The notes: a model not told the origin generated them from the sequence alone. Shown: positions 53,514 to 62,984, counted from the stretch's first letter. The stretch: DNA of 64,000 bases from an uncultured Aquimarina sp. (GCF_947495315.1 NZ_CANLYD010000013.1:1-64000), one strand, 5' to 3'. Program-made: numbers and translations.

Positions 53514-55079
53514 ATGCGTTATTTATCTACTCTTCTCTTACTTGCCATTATCATTTTATGGAGTTCTTGTCGTAAAGATTTTGAAGCTGATCCTAGCACC
53601 GGTAATTTACAATTTTCTTCAGATACTTTATTTCTAGATACTATTTTTACCAATATTGGTTCCAGTACCTATAGTTTTAAAGTTTATAACCGAACAAGCA
53701 ATGATCTTAATATTTCTTCAATAGCTTTAGAAAGAGGTGAAAACTCTAATTATCGTCTTAATGTAGATGGAATTCCAGGTAAATCGTTTGAAAATATTCA
53801 GGTACTTGCTAAAGACAGTATTTTCGTTTTTGTAGAAACCACTACTGATATTGCACAGCAAACCGGTGATCTGGAATTTTTATACACGGATCGTGTGCTT
53901 TTCGACCCTAATGGAAGTCAACAGGACGTGGATTTAGTTACCTTGGTTAAAGATGCTGTATTTCTATTTCCATCCAGAGATGATGAGGGTATGGTAGAAA
54001 CACTCCTTCTCGGAGTGGATGACAATATGGAAGAAATACGAGTTGAAGGATTTTTTCTAGAAGGTGATGAATTGAATTTTACCAACGAGAAGCCTTATGT
54101 CATTTATGGCTTCGCAGCCATTCCATCTGGCGAGACATTAACTATCGATGCTGGGGCCAGAATTCATTTTCATGATGGATCCGGAATAATTGCGGCTAAT
54201 AACGCTACTTTATTGGTTAACGGAGAAATCAGTACTGATCCTGAGGTAATGGAAAACGAAGTGATTTTCGAAAGTGATCGATTAGAGCCTGGTTTTAGTG
54301 ATATTCCCGGTCAATGGGGATTGATTTGGCTTACTGCTGGTAGTACAGGTCATGTAATCAATAATGCAACCATAAAAAATGCCACTGTAGGTATATTAAT
54401 GGACTCTAATGACGGAGGAACAGATCCTACGCTTACCATTAGTAATACACAAATTTATAATACTTCTGCTTATGGTATATTAGCGAGAACTGCTAACATT
54501 TTGGGCGAAAATGTGGTGATAAACAATGCAGGAATATCGTCTTTATACGCTTCTTTTGGAGGAACCTACAATTTTAATCATTCCACATTTGCTAACTATT
54601 GGAATTCTAGTTTTAGAGAAACTCCTTCCGTTGCCATTGATAACCTTTTTGTAGTTAGAGATGAGGGTGGTAATATTACAGAGATTCTTGTTACAGACCT
54701 TTTAGAAGCTAACTTTACAAATTGTATTATCTATGGAAATGAGAATCTGGAATTAGGAATCAGTAGAGCAGAAGGAACTGTTTTTAATTACAACTTCCAG
54801 AATAGTTTGATTCGTTTTAATGACTTCAATGGACAGTTTTTGGATAATGAATTATATGATTTTACAAATACTGGCTTATACGAAAATGTTATTTTTAACG
54901 AGGATCCTGATTTTAAAGCTCCTTTTGACAATATGCTAAATATTGGAGAAGATTCTGCCGCAAACGGACAAGCTACTACTCCAACTTCTGGAAATGATAT
55001 TTTAGGAATACCTCGTAATACTGGTGCTCCAGATATCGGAGCGTATGAAAGTGTTACTTTTGAAATGGATGGGAATTAA
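53514..55079 (+). CDS. Right-handed beta-helix surface lipoprotein
   Basis: 521 residues. The lipobox is MRYLSTLLLLAIIILWSSC. An N-terminal beta domain (FLDTIFTNIGSSTYSFKVYN) is followed by parallel beta-helix repeats (GHVINNATIKNATVGILMDS, NTQIYNTSAYGILARTANIL) and the C-terminal GIPRNTGAPDIGAYE motif seen in choice-of-anchor-Q-type lipoproteins. Its job is unknown. The next gene, an HNH protein, starts 14 bases downstream. Confidence 0.8.
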   Translation: MRYLSTLLLLAIIILWSSCRKDFEADPSTGNLQFSSDTLFLDTIFTNIGSSTYSFKVYNRTSNDLNISSIALERGENSNYRLNVDGIPGKSFENIQVLAKDSIFVFVETTTDIAQQTGDLEFLYTDRVLFDPNGSQQDVDLVTLVKDAVFLFPSRDDEGMVETLLLGVDDNMEEIRVEGFFLEGDELNFTNEKPYVIYGFAAIPSGETLTIDAGARIHFHDGSGIIAANNATLLVNGEISTDPEVMENEVIFESDRLEPGFSDIPGQWGLIWLTAGSTGHVINNATIKNATVGILMDSNDGGTDPTLTISNTQIYNTSAYGILARTANILGENVVINNAGISSLYASFGGTYNFNHSTFANYWNSSFRETPSVAIDNLFVVRDEGGNITEILVTDLLEANFTNCIIYGNENLELGISRAEGTVFNYNFQNSLIRFNDFNGQFLDNELYDFTNTGLYENVIFNEDPDFKAPFDNMLNIGEDSAANGQATTPTSGNDILGIPRNTGAPDIGAYESVTFEMDGN

Positions 55080-55093
55080 TTTTAGTATACTCT

Positions 55094-55840
55094 ATGATTG
55101 AAAAAAAACTCGTTAGTTTAAGAAAAACAGTTAGAAACAATCAAAAGCAAGTTACTAGTCAATTAATTAAGAATCATAATTCTAAAATTTGTATCATTTG
55201 TGGTACTCAAAATCATTTATCAAAAGAGCATGTTGTGCCGCGATGGGCATTTGAAAAAGATCCTAATAGACGTTTTGTTACTGAGGAAAATGGAATATCT
55301 CAGGAGTATAATAAAACTACAGTTCCAGCATGTAAAAATTGTAACTCCAATATTTTAGGCTCTCTTGAACGTTATTTAGAGATTAAGTTTACGCAAATTG
55401 ATCTTAATAATGATATTTTTAATGATAATGATATTGAGAAAATAATACTGTGGTTAGAACTGATAGACTATAAATTTCATGTCTTAAATCTTAGAAGAAA
55501 ATTTATAAAGTCTAAAAATGGAAATCGGATAAAATATCTAGAAAATATACCTTTGACTATAATACAAAATATAGAAATATCGTCTAGTAAAGTTTTTTCG
55601 AAATTAAGAAAAACTTTAAAAAAGTTAAGTGTTAAATCAAAAGCAAATAAGATAAATTCATTAGTTATCTTTAAAACAAAAAATACCAATTTCTATTTCT
55701 TCCACAAAATGGACGAATTTATTTATATTGAATTACCAAAATACGAAATAGCACTTTTTTACTTTCTTAATGAAGAATACGAGAATAACAAAGATGCTTA
55801 TTCTGAAGCTATGAAAATCATTAAAAATGTCTACTCTTAA
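55094..55840 (+). CDS. HNH-type zinc-finger nuclease-like protein, unknown family
   Basis: 248 residues. Residues about 30-80 hold an HNH-like site: CIICGTQNHLSKEHVVPRWA with a CxxC knuckle and His, then CKNCNS as second knuckle and catalytic Asn region. The rest (about 165 residues) is Lys/Asn-rich, helical, and matches no family I know. The codon use is more AT-rich than that of neighbouring genes, and gene debris lies just downstream. It could be a nuclease of a defence or mobile module, but nothing here proves it. Confidence 0.6.
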   Translation: MIEKKLVSLRKTVRNNQKQVTSQLIKNHNSKICIICGTQNHLSKEHVVPRWAFEKDPNRRFVTEENGISQEYNKTTVPACKNCNSNILGSLERYLEIKFTQIDLNNDIFNDNDIEKIILWLELIDYKFHVLNLRRKFIKSKNGNRIKYLENIPLTIIQNIEISSSKVFSKLRKTLKKLSVKSKANKINSLVIFKTKNTNFYFFHKMDEFIYIELPKYEIALFYFLNEEYENNKDAYSEAMKIIKNVYS

Positions 55841-55881
55841 GTATTAAAATAATCTCTTATAAGAACTATCACTTCTAAAAA

Positions 55882-56073
55882 CAAAGAGTAATATATTCTG
55901 GAAGTAATTCTATTCTGATTACGTCATTCCTTTTCTTTATTGACGAATGTAATTATGACTTTAATTGGTTAATAGAACCATTCGTTTCGATACTTTTTAT
56001 TATATATGCCCTGACTATTTTTTTTAGGCCAATTACTACTATTTCAAATAGTTACAAAAAAAAATCGATCTAA
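55882..56073 (+). pseudogene. Fragment of a membrane-protein gene without start codon
   Basis: An open frame of 63 codons without ATG, GTG or TTG start reads ...SILITSFLFFIDECNYD, then NWLIEPFVSILFIIYALTIF. This resembles the end of a small two-helix membrane protein. With no start and a stop just before it, it is probably debris. The 332-base gap 55841-56172 shows nothing else. Confidence 0.3.
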
Positions 56074-56172
56074 ACAAGATGCTTCTATAGTGTACTAATT
56101 GTTACTATTATTAGACTAATGTTTACAATTAGTGTTTTGTATGGTGGCTTTTTGAAAATGATGTGAATGCTA

Positions 56173-57090
56173 TTAGAATATCACTTTTGTATTTGGTAAT
56201 TGTGCCTGAATTCGCTGTTTTTCCTTTTCAGAGAAATTATTATTGCTTAGTTCTAATACCTTGAGGGATGTAAAACCTTTTAAATTCTTGGGTAGCTTTC
56301 CTAAATCATTATTTCTTAATAATAAAACCTTTAAGCCTGGTAAAGACTCTAATTCTAAAACTAATTTAGTTATTAAAAGATTTGGATTGTTATCTAACAT
56401 CAGACCTTCGAGATTTTCTAATGACTTCAAATTTTTCGGAATTATCTTAAAATCATTATCAGATAATGCTAAAATCTTAAGCGATTTAATTCCTGCTAAA
56501 ACATCAAATGCCTGTTTCAAGTCTAGTCTAGGGTTATTTTTAAGATGAAGTTCTTTGAGTTTATTCAACTTTACAAGGTTATCAGGAATTTTCACAAGAT
56601 GGTTATCACTTAAATATAGAAAATCTAGGTTTGTAACTTTTGATAGGGTTTGAAAAGCTTTTGAAAAATCAAGTTCAGGGTTTCCTGCTAAATCAATTTC
56701 TCTAAGATTTGGTAAACCCATCAATACTTCGGGTAATTCTTCAAACTTATTTTCTCTTAAATTAATTACTGATAATTCATTCAATTGGATAAATTGTTTC
56801 GATAAAAAAGTAAGGTTATTACCTTTTACGTTAAGCAACCTTAAATTTGATAGCTTTGTAATTACATCAGGAATCTCTTCTAAATTACAATCCGTTAAGT
56901 AAAGTGATTTTATGTTTGATAGTTTTTCTATTTCTCTAGAAAAACTATCAAATTCTTCACAATCAAGATCAAGTGATGTTACTTTATCAGGAGTTTTCAG
57001 TGCTTCATAAACTGATGAATACATTTTGTTTTGAGTATACGCTGAATACTGAAAAATTAAAAACAATACGATTAATAAAAACTTTCTCAT
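56173..57090 (-). CDS. Secreted leucine-rich-repeat protein, 305 residues
   Basis: A signal peptide (MRKFLLIVLFLIFQYSAYTQ) is followed by about ten leucine-rich repeats of 22-24 residues, e.g. LSNLRLLNVKGNNLTFL, LPNLREIDLAGNPELDF and LKSLENLEGLMLDNNPNLLI, filling nearly the whole protein. There is no membrane anchor or secretion tail. Such LRR proteins bind other proteins outside the cell or in the periplasm. It is followed on the same strand, in order of transcription, by no close gene; a CPBP protease gene lies 47 bases upstream. Confidence 0.85.
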   Translation of the reverse strand: MRKFLLIVLFLIFQYSAYTQNKMYSSVYEALKTPDKVTSLDLDCEEFDSFSREIEKLSNIKSLYLTDCNLEEIPDVITKLSNLRLLNVKGNNLTFLSKQFIQLNELSVINLRENKFEELPEVLMGLPNLREIDLAGNPELDFSKAFQTLSKVTNLDFLYLSDNHLVKIPDNLVKLNKLKELHLKNNPRLDLKQAFDVLAGIKSLKILALSDNDFKIIPKNLKSLENLEGLMLDNNPNLLITKLVLELESLPGLKVLLLRNNDLGKLPKNLKGFTSLKVLELSNNNFSEKEKQRIQAQLPNTKVIF

Positions 57091-57137
57091 TGATTTATTT
57101 TAAAATCACAAAATGATATATCACTTAAGTATCCTAA

Positions 57138-58019
57138 CTATGATTCAATATTAATAGTAACATGATCATTTGTTTTGTATTTATTAGATATTAAAATATA
57201 GGATAAAAGGCCTATAATGCTCCATATCCCTAGAATTATAAAATTAGCTTCGAATTTGTGTTCACCAAAATCCATTTCGAATAAAAGTGTCATAACAGAA
57301 TTGAGCCCTCCATGCGCAAAAACAGCAGGCCATACGCTCTTTGAATTTAATGTTAACCATCCCATAAAAAAAGATATAAAAACGGTTATTACAGGAAATA
57401 ATAAGAATGCTCCCCAAATGGGATATTCTGGATAATTAAATCCATTAATAATTAGTGGAAAATGCCAAAAGCCCCAAACTAATCCAAGAAACACTAAGGA
57501 TTTTAATAGACTATTTTTTTCTAGTAGCTTCTTCTGAAGAAAGCCCCTCCATCCTATTTCTTCTCCTATTGCTAATAAACTATGAATGAGAGAAAAGCCT
57601 ATTCCAGTTACTACAAAATTCAAAATAAAAAACGGAAAACTTTGTGCTTCACTACCAAAAACTAAGGATATATCAATATCATCAATTTTATTGTCAGTTA
57701 AGGTATATTCATAGTTCGTTCCCCAACCAATTTTCTCGAAAAACAATATACCTAATATCGTTATTATAGCTGGTAATACTAGGCTACACAGAATATATAT
57801 CGGTTTACCAATTCTCCAATTGATATATTTTAGTCCTTCTTTTTTCTTTATCAAATAAATTATTGCTCCGATACCAGGAAAGAACATGGAAAGACCAACA
57901 AATATTGGAAACAAAATGGACTCTTCTCCTCCGCCTAAAATAGCTATTATCTGGAAAATATAGGTTAGTATAAATAACACTATGATATAAACCCAAACAC
58001 TTTTTTCTAATTTTATCAT
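57138..58019 (-). CDS. CPBP-family intramembrane protease (Abi/Rce1-like)
   Basis: 293 residues, about eight membrane helices. The glutamate motif is GEEIGWRGFLQKKLLE (EExxxR), the second motif LVWGFWHFPLIINGF (FxxxH type) and the third FAHGGLNSVMTLL (HxxxN type). These carry the active site of CAAX/bacteriocin-processing proteases. Members cut membrane proteins or protect against bacteriocins. It is flanked by two secreted LRR protein genes on the same strand; their relation is unknown. Confidence 0.87.
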   Translation of the reverse strand: MIKLEKSVWVYIIVLFILTYIFQIIAILGGGEESILFPIFVGLSMFFPGIGAIIYLIKKKEGLKYINWRIGKPIYILCSLVLPAIITILGILFFEKIGWGTNYEYTLTDNKIDDIDISLVFGSEAQSFPFFILNFVVTGIGFSLIHSLLAIGEEIGWRGFLQKKLLEKNSLLKSLVFLGLVWGFWHFPLIINGFNYPEYPIWGAFLLFPVITVFISFFMGWLTLNSKSVWPAVFAHGGLNSVMTLLFEMDFGEHKFEANFIILGIWSIIGLLSYILISNKYKTNDHVTINIES

Positions 58020-58145
58020 TTATCTAAGTTTGTTTTCTTCTTGTATCAATTTTCATTCCCTTTTTTAACACCGATTGAGTATCTGGTTAACTCCAAGAAA
58101 ATAAACAAAATTATGCCTACTAGTTTTATATAATTGAAAATGTAT

Positions 58146-58262
58146 TCAGATTTCAGATTCTAAATCAGAGGTCGGAATATGAATCATTACTCGGTTTTGA
58201 CTATTTCCTATACCAGAGATAAGAAAAGGTATCAATACAACAATGCTGATTTTAAATTTCAT
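58146..58262 (-). CDS. Possible 38-residue secreted peptide or truncated gene
   Basis: ATG 58262 to TGA gives a clear signal peptide (MKFKISIVVLIPFLISGIGN then SQ) followed by only about 18 residues, NRVMIHIPTSDLESEI at the end. It may be a broken secreted-protein gene or a tiny exported peptide. It lies between the CPBP and second LRR genes on the same strand. Confidence 0.4.
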   Translation of the reverse strand: MKFKISIVVLIPFLISGIGNSQNRVMIHIPTSDLESEI

Positions 58263-58295
58263 CTTTTAATGTTACCCAACAAAAATGTAATGTTA

Positions 58296-58892
58296 CTATT
58301 TAATTTTTCTACTAGGTTCTAATTGATAAATAGAATTTATTTCTACCGCATCAAAAACAATATTGCTACCATTAGATTTTATCTTTTCCACAACTATATC
58401 ATTTTGATTGGCTAAATCAGATGACGCTTGTAATGGATTATTAAACAGCATTACATCAGTAAGGCTTTCTAGGTTATATAAAGGCCATAGATTATCAACC
58501 TCATTATTTTCCAAAATCACCCATCTAAGATTGTTTTTTTTCGAAAGTGGTACAATAGAATGAATTTTATTTCCATTAAGATTAAGGTTTTCTAACTTAG
58601 TAAGATTCGTTAAAGGAGTTAAATCACTTCTCTTATTATTATCTAATCGCAAATAAGTAAGGTTCTTAGCATGTTCAAGTCCTTTTAAATTAGAAATTCC
58701 ACGATTCACCAGCACCAACCTGGTTAATGATTCCATAGCAGTTTTAGTAATCTCACCGGTAGGCTTATCAAAATGATTTCTAATAGCATTTTCTAAATAA
58801 AAATCTGGAATGGTAACCTTTTCATTTTGGGCAATCCCCTGAATTACAAATAAAAACAATCCTATTTTGAGATAATGCTTTAGGTTTTTCAC
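58296..58892 (-). CDS. Secreted leucine-rich-repeat protein, internalin-like, 198 residues
   Basis: A signal peptide (MKNLKHYLKIGLFLFVIQGI, AQ) and an acidic cap (VTIPDFYLENAIRNHFDKPT) are followed by four to five SDS22-type repeats (NLTYLRLDNNKRSDLTPL, LENLNLNGNKIHSIVPL). The tail after the last repeat is short. It resembles internalin-like Bacteroidota LRR proteins but lacks an anchor. It is unlike the 22-24-residue repeats of the protein at 56173. Confidence 0.82.
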   Translation of the reverse strand: MKNLKHYLKIGLFLFVIQGIAQNEKVTIPDFYLENAIRNHFDKPTGEITKTAMESLTRLVLVNRGISNLKGLEHAKNLTYLRLDNNKRSDLTPLTNLTKLENLNLNGNKIHSIVPLSKKNNLRWVILENNEVDNLWPLYNLESLTDVMLFNNPLQASSDLANQNDIVVEKIKSNGSNIVFDAVEINSIYQLEPSRKIK

Positions 58893-59079
58893 ACATATAA
58901 ATTAGTTTAGTTCTTAATTAGTAATATAGTCAATAACCAATATATAAAAATAAATTATCCAAATCATATTCTTCCCACCCTAAACGGGTAGCTTTATTGA
59001 TTTTTTGAGATAATATTTTCCTTTTCTTTCTAATTGATCAATTTATATTTACATTGAAATTATTACTGATTGTCCGTAA

Positions 59080-59178
59080 TGTCTCATAATAATAACTTGA
59101 ATGTCGGGTCAAGCGCAGTCGAGACCTTATTTTTAACACTTTAGGTTTAATGACCTCTCGACTGCGTTAGAGGAGACA
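59080..59178. repeat. REP-like inverted repeat
   Basis: Outer words TGTCTC (59080) and GAGACA (59173) and an inner pair CGCAGTCGAGA / TCTCGACTGCG are inverted around a T-rich centre. The AGTCGA words also occur in the element at 47027. It ends next to a GNAT gene. The 340-base gap 58893-59232 holds nothing else clear. Confidence 0.6.
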
Positions 59179-59232
59179 ATGGGTTATAACAAATTACGGA
59201 TATTCAATAAATTATTTTATTTTTTAGTTGAT

Positions 59233-59766
59233 ATGAATGAATACCTTTTTAAATCTGAGAGACTCGGTTTTCGTAACTGGACACGAGATGATATAGATCC
59301 ATTAGCATCCATGAACAATGATGATGATGTCATGGAGTTTTTTCCTTTTAAGCCCTCTAGAAAAGATACAGAAGAATTCATACTAAGAATGCAAAAACAG
59401 TTTACTAAAAATGGTTTCTGTTATTTTGCGGTAGATATTCTTGGTTCTAAAGAATTTATAGGATTTATAGGACTCTCTGAACAAAGTTATTTAGAAAATC
59501 AAGGAGCATTTGTAGATATTGGTTGGCGGTTAAAAAAAAGCGTGTGGAATCAAGGGTATGCTACAGAAGGCGCGAAAGCTTGTTTGGATTTTGGGTTTAA
59601 TACGATTGGTTTGGATCGTATTTACTCTGTTGCTTCAGAAATTAACTTAAAATCTGAATTGATCATGAAAAAAGTCGGAATGACTAAGATCAAAATTTTT
59701 GATCATCCTAAGTTAACTGATTATCAAGATTTAGTATCTTGTGTGTTATATCAGAAAATGAAATAG
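59233..59766 (+). CDS. RimJ/RimL-type GNAT acetyltransferase
   Basis: 177 residues from ATG 59233. An earlier ATG at 59179 abuts the REP-like repeat and would add 18 hydrophobic residues, so it is rejected. RimJ-type features are FKSERLGFRNWTRDDIDPLA at the start, GAFVDIGWRLKKSVWNQGYA (the family GYRxxxxxWGxGYAxE) and FNTIGLDRIYSVA. It would acetylate a protein N-terminus or a small amine. The next gene begins 1 base after its stop. Confidence 0.85.
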   Translation: MNEYLFKSERLGFRNWTRDDIDPLASMNNDDDVMEFFPFKPSRKDTEEFILRMQKQFTKNGFCYFAVDILGSKEFIGFIGLSEQSYLENQGAFVDIGWRLKKSVWNQGYATEGAKACLDFGFNTIGLDRIYSVASEINLKSELIMKKVGMTKIKIFDHPKLTDYQDLVSCVLYQKMK

Positions 59767-59767
59767 C

Positions 59768-60304
59768 ATGAAATCAATAGCAAAAAAAATCCTTACAATT
59801 CTTATTTTAGGTTGTATAAGTTTTTTATCGGCTCAGGAAGAAGAACTTCACCAAAAAATCAATCAGGATATGTATGGTAACTTTTCTGAAGCTTATGAAA
59901 AATTAGACTATCCCCTATTTGCATCAATTCATAGTAAAGAAATGATTAGAATAACCGGTGGTAATGGTGGAGAAATTAAAAATGTAAAAAAATATCTGGA
60001 AAGTTCTCAAAAAAGATGGAGTGACCCTAAAACGAAAGCATCACCTATTGATTTTAGGTTGTTTGAGAGAGTGACTTCGGACTCATTAGTATCTGACCGA
60101 GGCATTTATAGAGTAACCTATAGAAATGATAACGGTGAAACGAAATATTCTTATGGACAATTTCATGTAGTATTACGGTTAGAAGGTGGTTTCTGGAAAA
60201 TACTTATAGATTATGATTCTAATGAGAAAAACACTATAAATAAACAATCTTTTGATGATGCTTTTTCTCTTTCAGACTATAAAAAATACTGGAAACATAA
60301 GTAA
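59768..60304 (+). CDS. Secreted SnoaL/DUF4440-like protein
   Basis: 178 residues with a signal peptide (KKILTILILGCISFLSA). The YEKLDYPLFASIHSKEMIRI start and SYGQFHVVLRLEGGFWKILI strand give a cone-shaped SnoaL/NTF2-like fold of about 130 residues. Such domains bind small ligands or catalyse dehydration; no active residues are clear. It is separated by 1 base from the GNAT gene and 50 bases from lspA. Confidence 0.7.
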   Translation: MKSIAKKILTILILGCISFLSAQEEELHQKINQDMYGNFSEAYEKLDYPLFASIHSKEMIRITGGNGGEIKNVKKYLESSQKRWSDPKTKASPIDFRLFERVTSDSLVSDRGIYRVTYRNDNGETKYSYGQFHVVLRLEGGFWKILIDYDSNEKNTINKQSFDDAFSLSDYKKYWKHK

Positions 60305-60354
60305 TGTAGTGCTTTACTGCTACATTTGAAGAATTCTATCGTTAATTAGACTGT

Positions 60355-60873
60355 ATGAAAAAAATAACCAAAAAAATTAGAGTACTACTCGTACTATCTT
60401 TAGTATTACTCAATATAGGGTGTGATCAAATATCAAAGACCGTAGTACGACAAACGATTGCACCTAATCAAAGAATTGAAGTATTCCAAAATAATCTGGT
60501 ACTTACCAAAGTCGAAAACAGAGGTGCTGCTTATAGCTTAGGATCTGATCTCGCTCCTTTACTAAAAATAATTCTTTTACAGATTTTACCTATTATTGTT
60601 CTACTCTTTTTATTAAGGCTTATTCTTATTAAAACAAATTACTCTAAGGAAACTATACTTGGTTTTACTTTTATTATTGGTGGTGGGATTGGCAATCTTT
60701 TTGATCGTATTGTTTATGGATCTGTAACTGATTTTATGATTATGGATTTGGGAATCATAAAAACTGAAATATTTAATATGGCAGATGTTTCAATTATGGT
60801 TGGATCTTTTATCATATTGATTACAGTACTTTTTAATAAAAAAGGATCATTCTTTAAAGAAGTAAATGAATAA
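60355..60873 (+). CDS. lspA: Lipoprotein signal peptidase (signal peptidase II)
   Basis: 172 residues with four membrane helices. The catalytic aspartates lie in GGGIGNLFDRIVYGSVTDFM and IFNMADVSIMVG, and VENRGAAYSLG is the usual NxGAA segment. The enzyme removes signal peptides from prolipoproteins in the inner membrane after lipidation of Cys, as needed by the many lipoproteins of this window. An AhpD-like gene overlaps its 3' end by 8 bases. Confidence 0.93.
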   Translation: MKKITKKIRVLLVLSLVLLNIGCDQISKTVVRQTIAPNQRIEVFQNNLVLTKVENRGAAYSLGSDLAPLLKIILLQILPIIVLLFLLRLILIKTNYSKETILGFTFIIGGGIGNLFDRIVYGSVTDFMIMDLGIIKTEIFNMADVSIMVGSFIILITVLFNKKGSFFKEVNE

Positions 60874-61480
60874 TATGAGTTGGATCAAAGAAATTTCGTT
60901 CGAAAATGCTACGGGTCAACTAAAACGAATATATGATCGTGTAAAAGGTTCCAATAATAATATAGATAATGTTCTATCTATTCATAGTCTGCGTCCACAT
61001 ACGTTGGTAGGTCATATGGGGTTGTACAAAAACGTGCTACATAATGCAAATAACACCTTACCAAAATGGTATTTAGAAACGCTTGGTGTTTATGTAAGTC
61101 ATCTGAATCAATGTAGTTATTGTATAGATCATCATTCGGCTGGATTGCAACGTTTGTTAGCTGACAATAATAAATTCAAGCAAATTACAGAGTGTATCCA
61201 AAATGATCAAACAGAGTCTTTTTTTAGTGATCAATATCTGGAAGGATTGCGATATGCTAAAAAATTGACATTATCACATCATATAATTACCCAATCTGAT
61301 ATTGAGAATCTTAGAAAACACAATCTAACAGACGGAGAAATACTAGAAATCAATCAGGTTGTGAGCTATTTTAACTACGTAAACAGAACAGTGGTTGGTC
61401 TTGGTGTCAATACAGATGGTGATATCATTGGCTTATCTCCTAACGATAGTAACGATCCGGATAATTGGGGGCATTCTTAA
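60866..61480 (+). CDS. AhpD-like peroxidase-related protein (carboxymuconolactone decarboxylase fold)
   Basis: 204 residues. The redox/proton-relay motif CSYCIDHHSAG (CxxC...H) in the middle and the helical layout match the peroxidase-related AhpD-like family. A second start nine bases downstream (MSWIKEIS) is also possible. It overlaps lspA by 8 bases and so is translated with it. It might reduce peroxides with a thioredoxin-like partner; no direct evidence for the donor. Confidence 0.87.
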   Translation: MNNMSWIKEISFENATGQLKRIYDRVKGSNNNIDNVLSIHSLRPHTLVGHMGLYKNVLHNANNTLPKWYLETLGVYVSHLNQCSYCIDHHSAGLQRLLADNNKFKQITECIQNDQTESFFSDQYLEGLRYAKKLTLSHHIITQSDIENLRKHNLTDGEILEINQVVSYFNYVNRTVVGLGVNTDGDIIGLSPNDSNDPDNWGHS

Positions 61481-61539
61481 AAAGTATTCGAAATATTTTT
61501 AATTCAGTTTTTTGTTAGTAACCAACTTATTTATACTGG

Positions 61540-61962
61540 TTATTCTTCTACTACTAGATGAATCTTTGGTTTAATAAGGATAACGATTAGGTATCCGGTT
61601 ATAAGTCCAATAACCGAAAATATTAAATCATTACTATCATATATATTATCACCTCCCAAATTGTGGAGTTTCAATTCCTGAGATATCACGTAAATTCCAC
61701 CTAATACTGGAGCTATAACATATATAAGATTTCTTTTGATTTGTCTTTTTCTACTCAGTATCCGTAGATTCAAGTAAAGTCCAATTCCTGTCAAGATTAG
61801 AGTTCCAATAACAGCTTCAAAGAAGTTTGGCAGTGATAGTAAAGTGATTTTTATCCATTCAGGAGAACTACTATTCAAAACTGCAGGGCGGATAAATTTA
61901 AAAACCACAAACAGAATAATAAGTAAAATCTGAATTCGTACTAACTTTAATATATCAGTCAT
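61540..61962 (-). CDS. Small membrane protein, four helices, unknown family
   Basis: 140 residues with four predicted membrane helices (ILLIILFVVFKFIRPAVL, FFEAVIGTLILTGIGLYLNL, NLIYVIAPVLGGIYVIS, IFSVIGLITGYLIVILI). No conserved motif or family is recognised. It is convergent with the AhpD-like gene. Confidence 0.6.
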   Translation of the reverse strand: MTDILKLVRIQILLIILFVVFKFIRPAVLNSSSPEWIKITLLSLPNFFEAVIGTLILTGIGLYLNLRILSRKRQIKRNLIYVIAPVLGGIYVISQELKLHNLGGDNIYDSNDLIFSVIGLITGYLIVILIKPKIHLVVEE

Positions 61963-62075
61963 TCTACTTGTTGTTACCTGTTATACATAAGATTAGTTGT
62001 GTTTAATTAACTAATTTAATGATTATAAAAAGAATGAAAATACACCAAGATTTTTATGAGTAATACGAATGATTC

Positions 62076-62106
62076 TAAAAAAAGCGCTAGTCATTTGGCT
62101 AGCGCT
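62076..62106 (-). terminator. Terminator of the SDR/peroxiredoxin-like unit
   Basis: On the minus strand, AGCGCTAG pairs with CTAGCGCT and is followed by T7. It lies 40 bases after the SDR stop codon. Confidence 0.8.
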
Positions 62107-62146
62107 AATACTGTTATTTTTTATGTATTGCCGTAGCAAGCTATTT

Positions 62147-62980
62147 TTAATCATAAACAGCACTTTCAGCTATTTTTCTATTCTTTTCCAAATCGGATTT
62201 CACGCTGTCTAACTTCATTCCTATTGTCATTAGTGCTACTTTTCCTAGGGGTAAACGAAGTGTTTGATTTTTCGAATTAATCAAGTTGATAATTGCTTTA
62301 GACGCTTTTATAGGATCGCCTTCTTGTTTCCCGTTAACACCTTTTAATTTAGTCCTAAACGCTCCTGCCGTTTCGGAATAATCACCAATTACTTTTTCTG
62401 CTTGTCCAAGTCTGTTACCTGCAAAATTAGTTCGAAAAGGACCCGGTTCAACTATTGAAACCTTAATTCCTAAAGGTGCCACTTCTTGTGCCATTGCTTC
62501 GCTAAAACCCTCTAAAGCAAATTTACTTGCATTGTATATTCCAAAACCTGCAAAGGCCTTAACTCCTCCGTGAGATGAAATTTGCACAATATGTCCTTTC
62601 TTTTCTTTACGCATAAACGGCAAAACAGTCTGTGTCATTTTTAATGTTCCAAAAAAGTTTGGCTCAAAAACGCTTCTCACTTCTTCCAAAGAAGTTTCTT
62701 CTACTGCGCCCACAAATCCTATTCCTGCGTTGTTAACCAATACATCTATTTTACTATAATCAGAGATGATTTTCTCAACACAATTTTTAATGCTCTCTTC
62801 ATTAGTAATATCTAATACCATTGCTTTTGCTTTTTTAGTATACTTTTTATTGAATTCCTCAACTTGTGATTCCTGTCGAAATGTACCGATTACAAAATCT
62901 CCTTTTTCAATAACAGATTCTGCAAGTGCTTTACCTAATCCGCTCGATATTCCTGTGATCAACCAAATTTTATTTTTCAT
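62147..62980 (-). CDS. Short-chain dehydrogenase/reductase
   Basis: 277 residues. The classical SDR motifs are present: cofactor loop TGISSGLGKALAE, NNAGIGFVGAVEE, catalytic Ser in VQISSHGG, and YNASKFALEG (YxxxK). It is a NAD(P)H-dependent carbonyl/alcohol oxidoreductase with unknown substrate, close to the oxidoreductases with downstream DSVKSDLEKN tails. The gene follows the peroxiredoxin-like gene after 4 bases, so they share a transcript. Confidence 0.9.
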   Translation of the reverse strand: MKNKIWLITGISSGLGKALAESVIEKGDFVIGTFRQESQVEEFNKKYTKKAKAMVLDITNEESIKNCVEKIISDYSKIDVLVNNAGIGFVGAVEETSLEEVRSVFEPNFFGTLKMTQTVLPFMRKEKKGHIVQISSHGGVKAFAGFGIYNASKFALEGFSEAMAQEVAPLGIKVSIVEPGPFRTNFAGNRLGQAEKVIGDYSETAGAFRTKLKGVNGKQEGDPIKASKAIINLINSKNQTLRLPLGKVALMTIGMKLDSVKSDLEKNRKIAESAVYD

Positions 62981-62984
62981 TATA

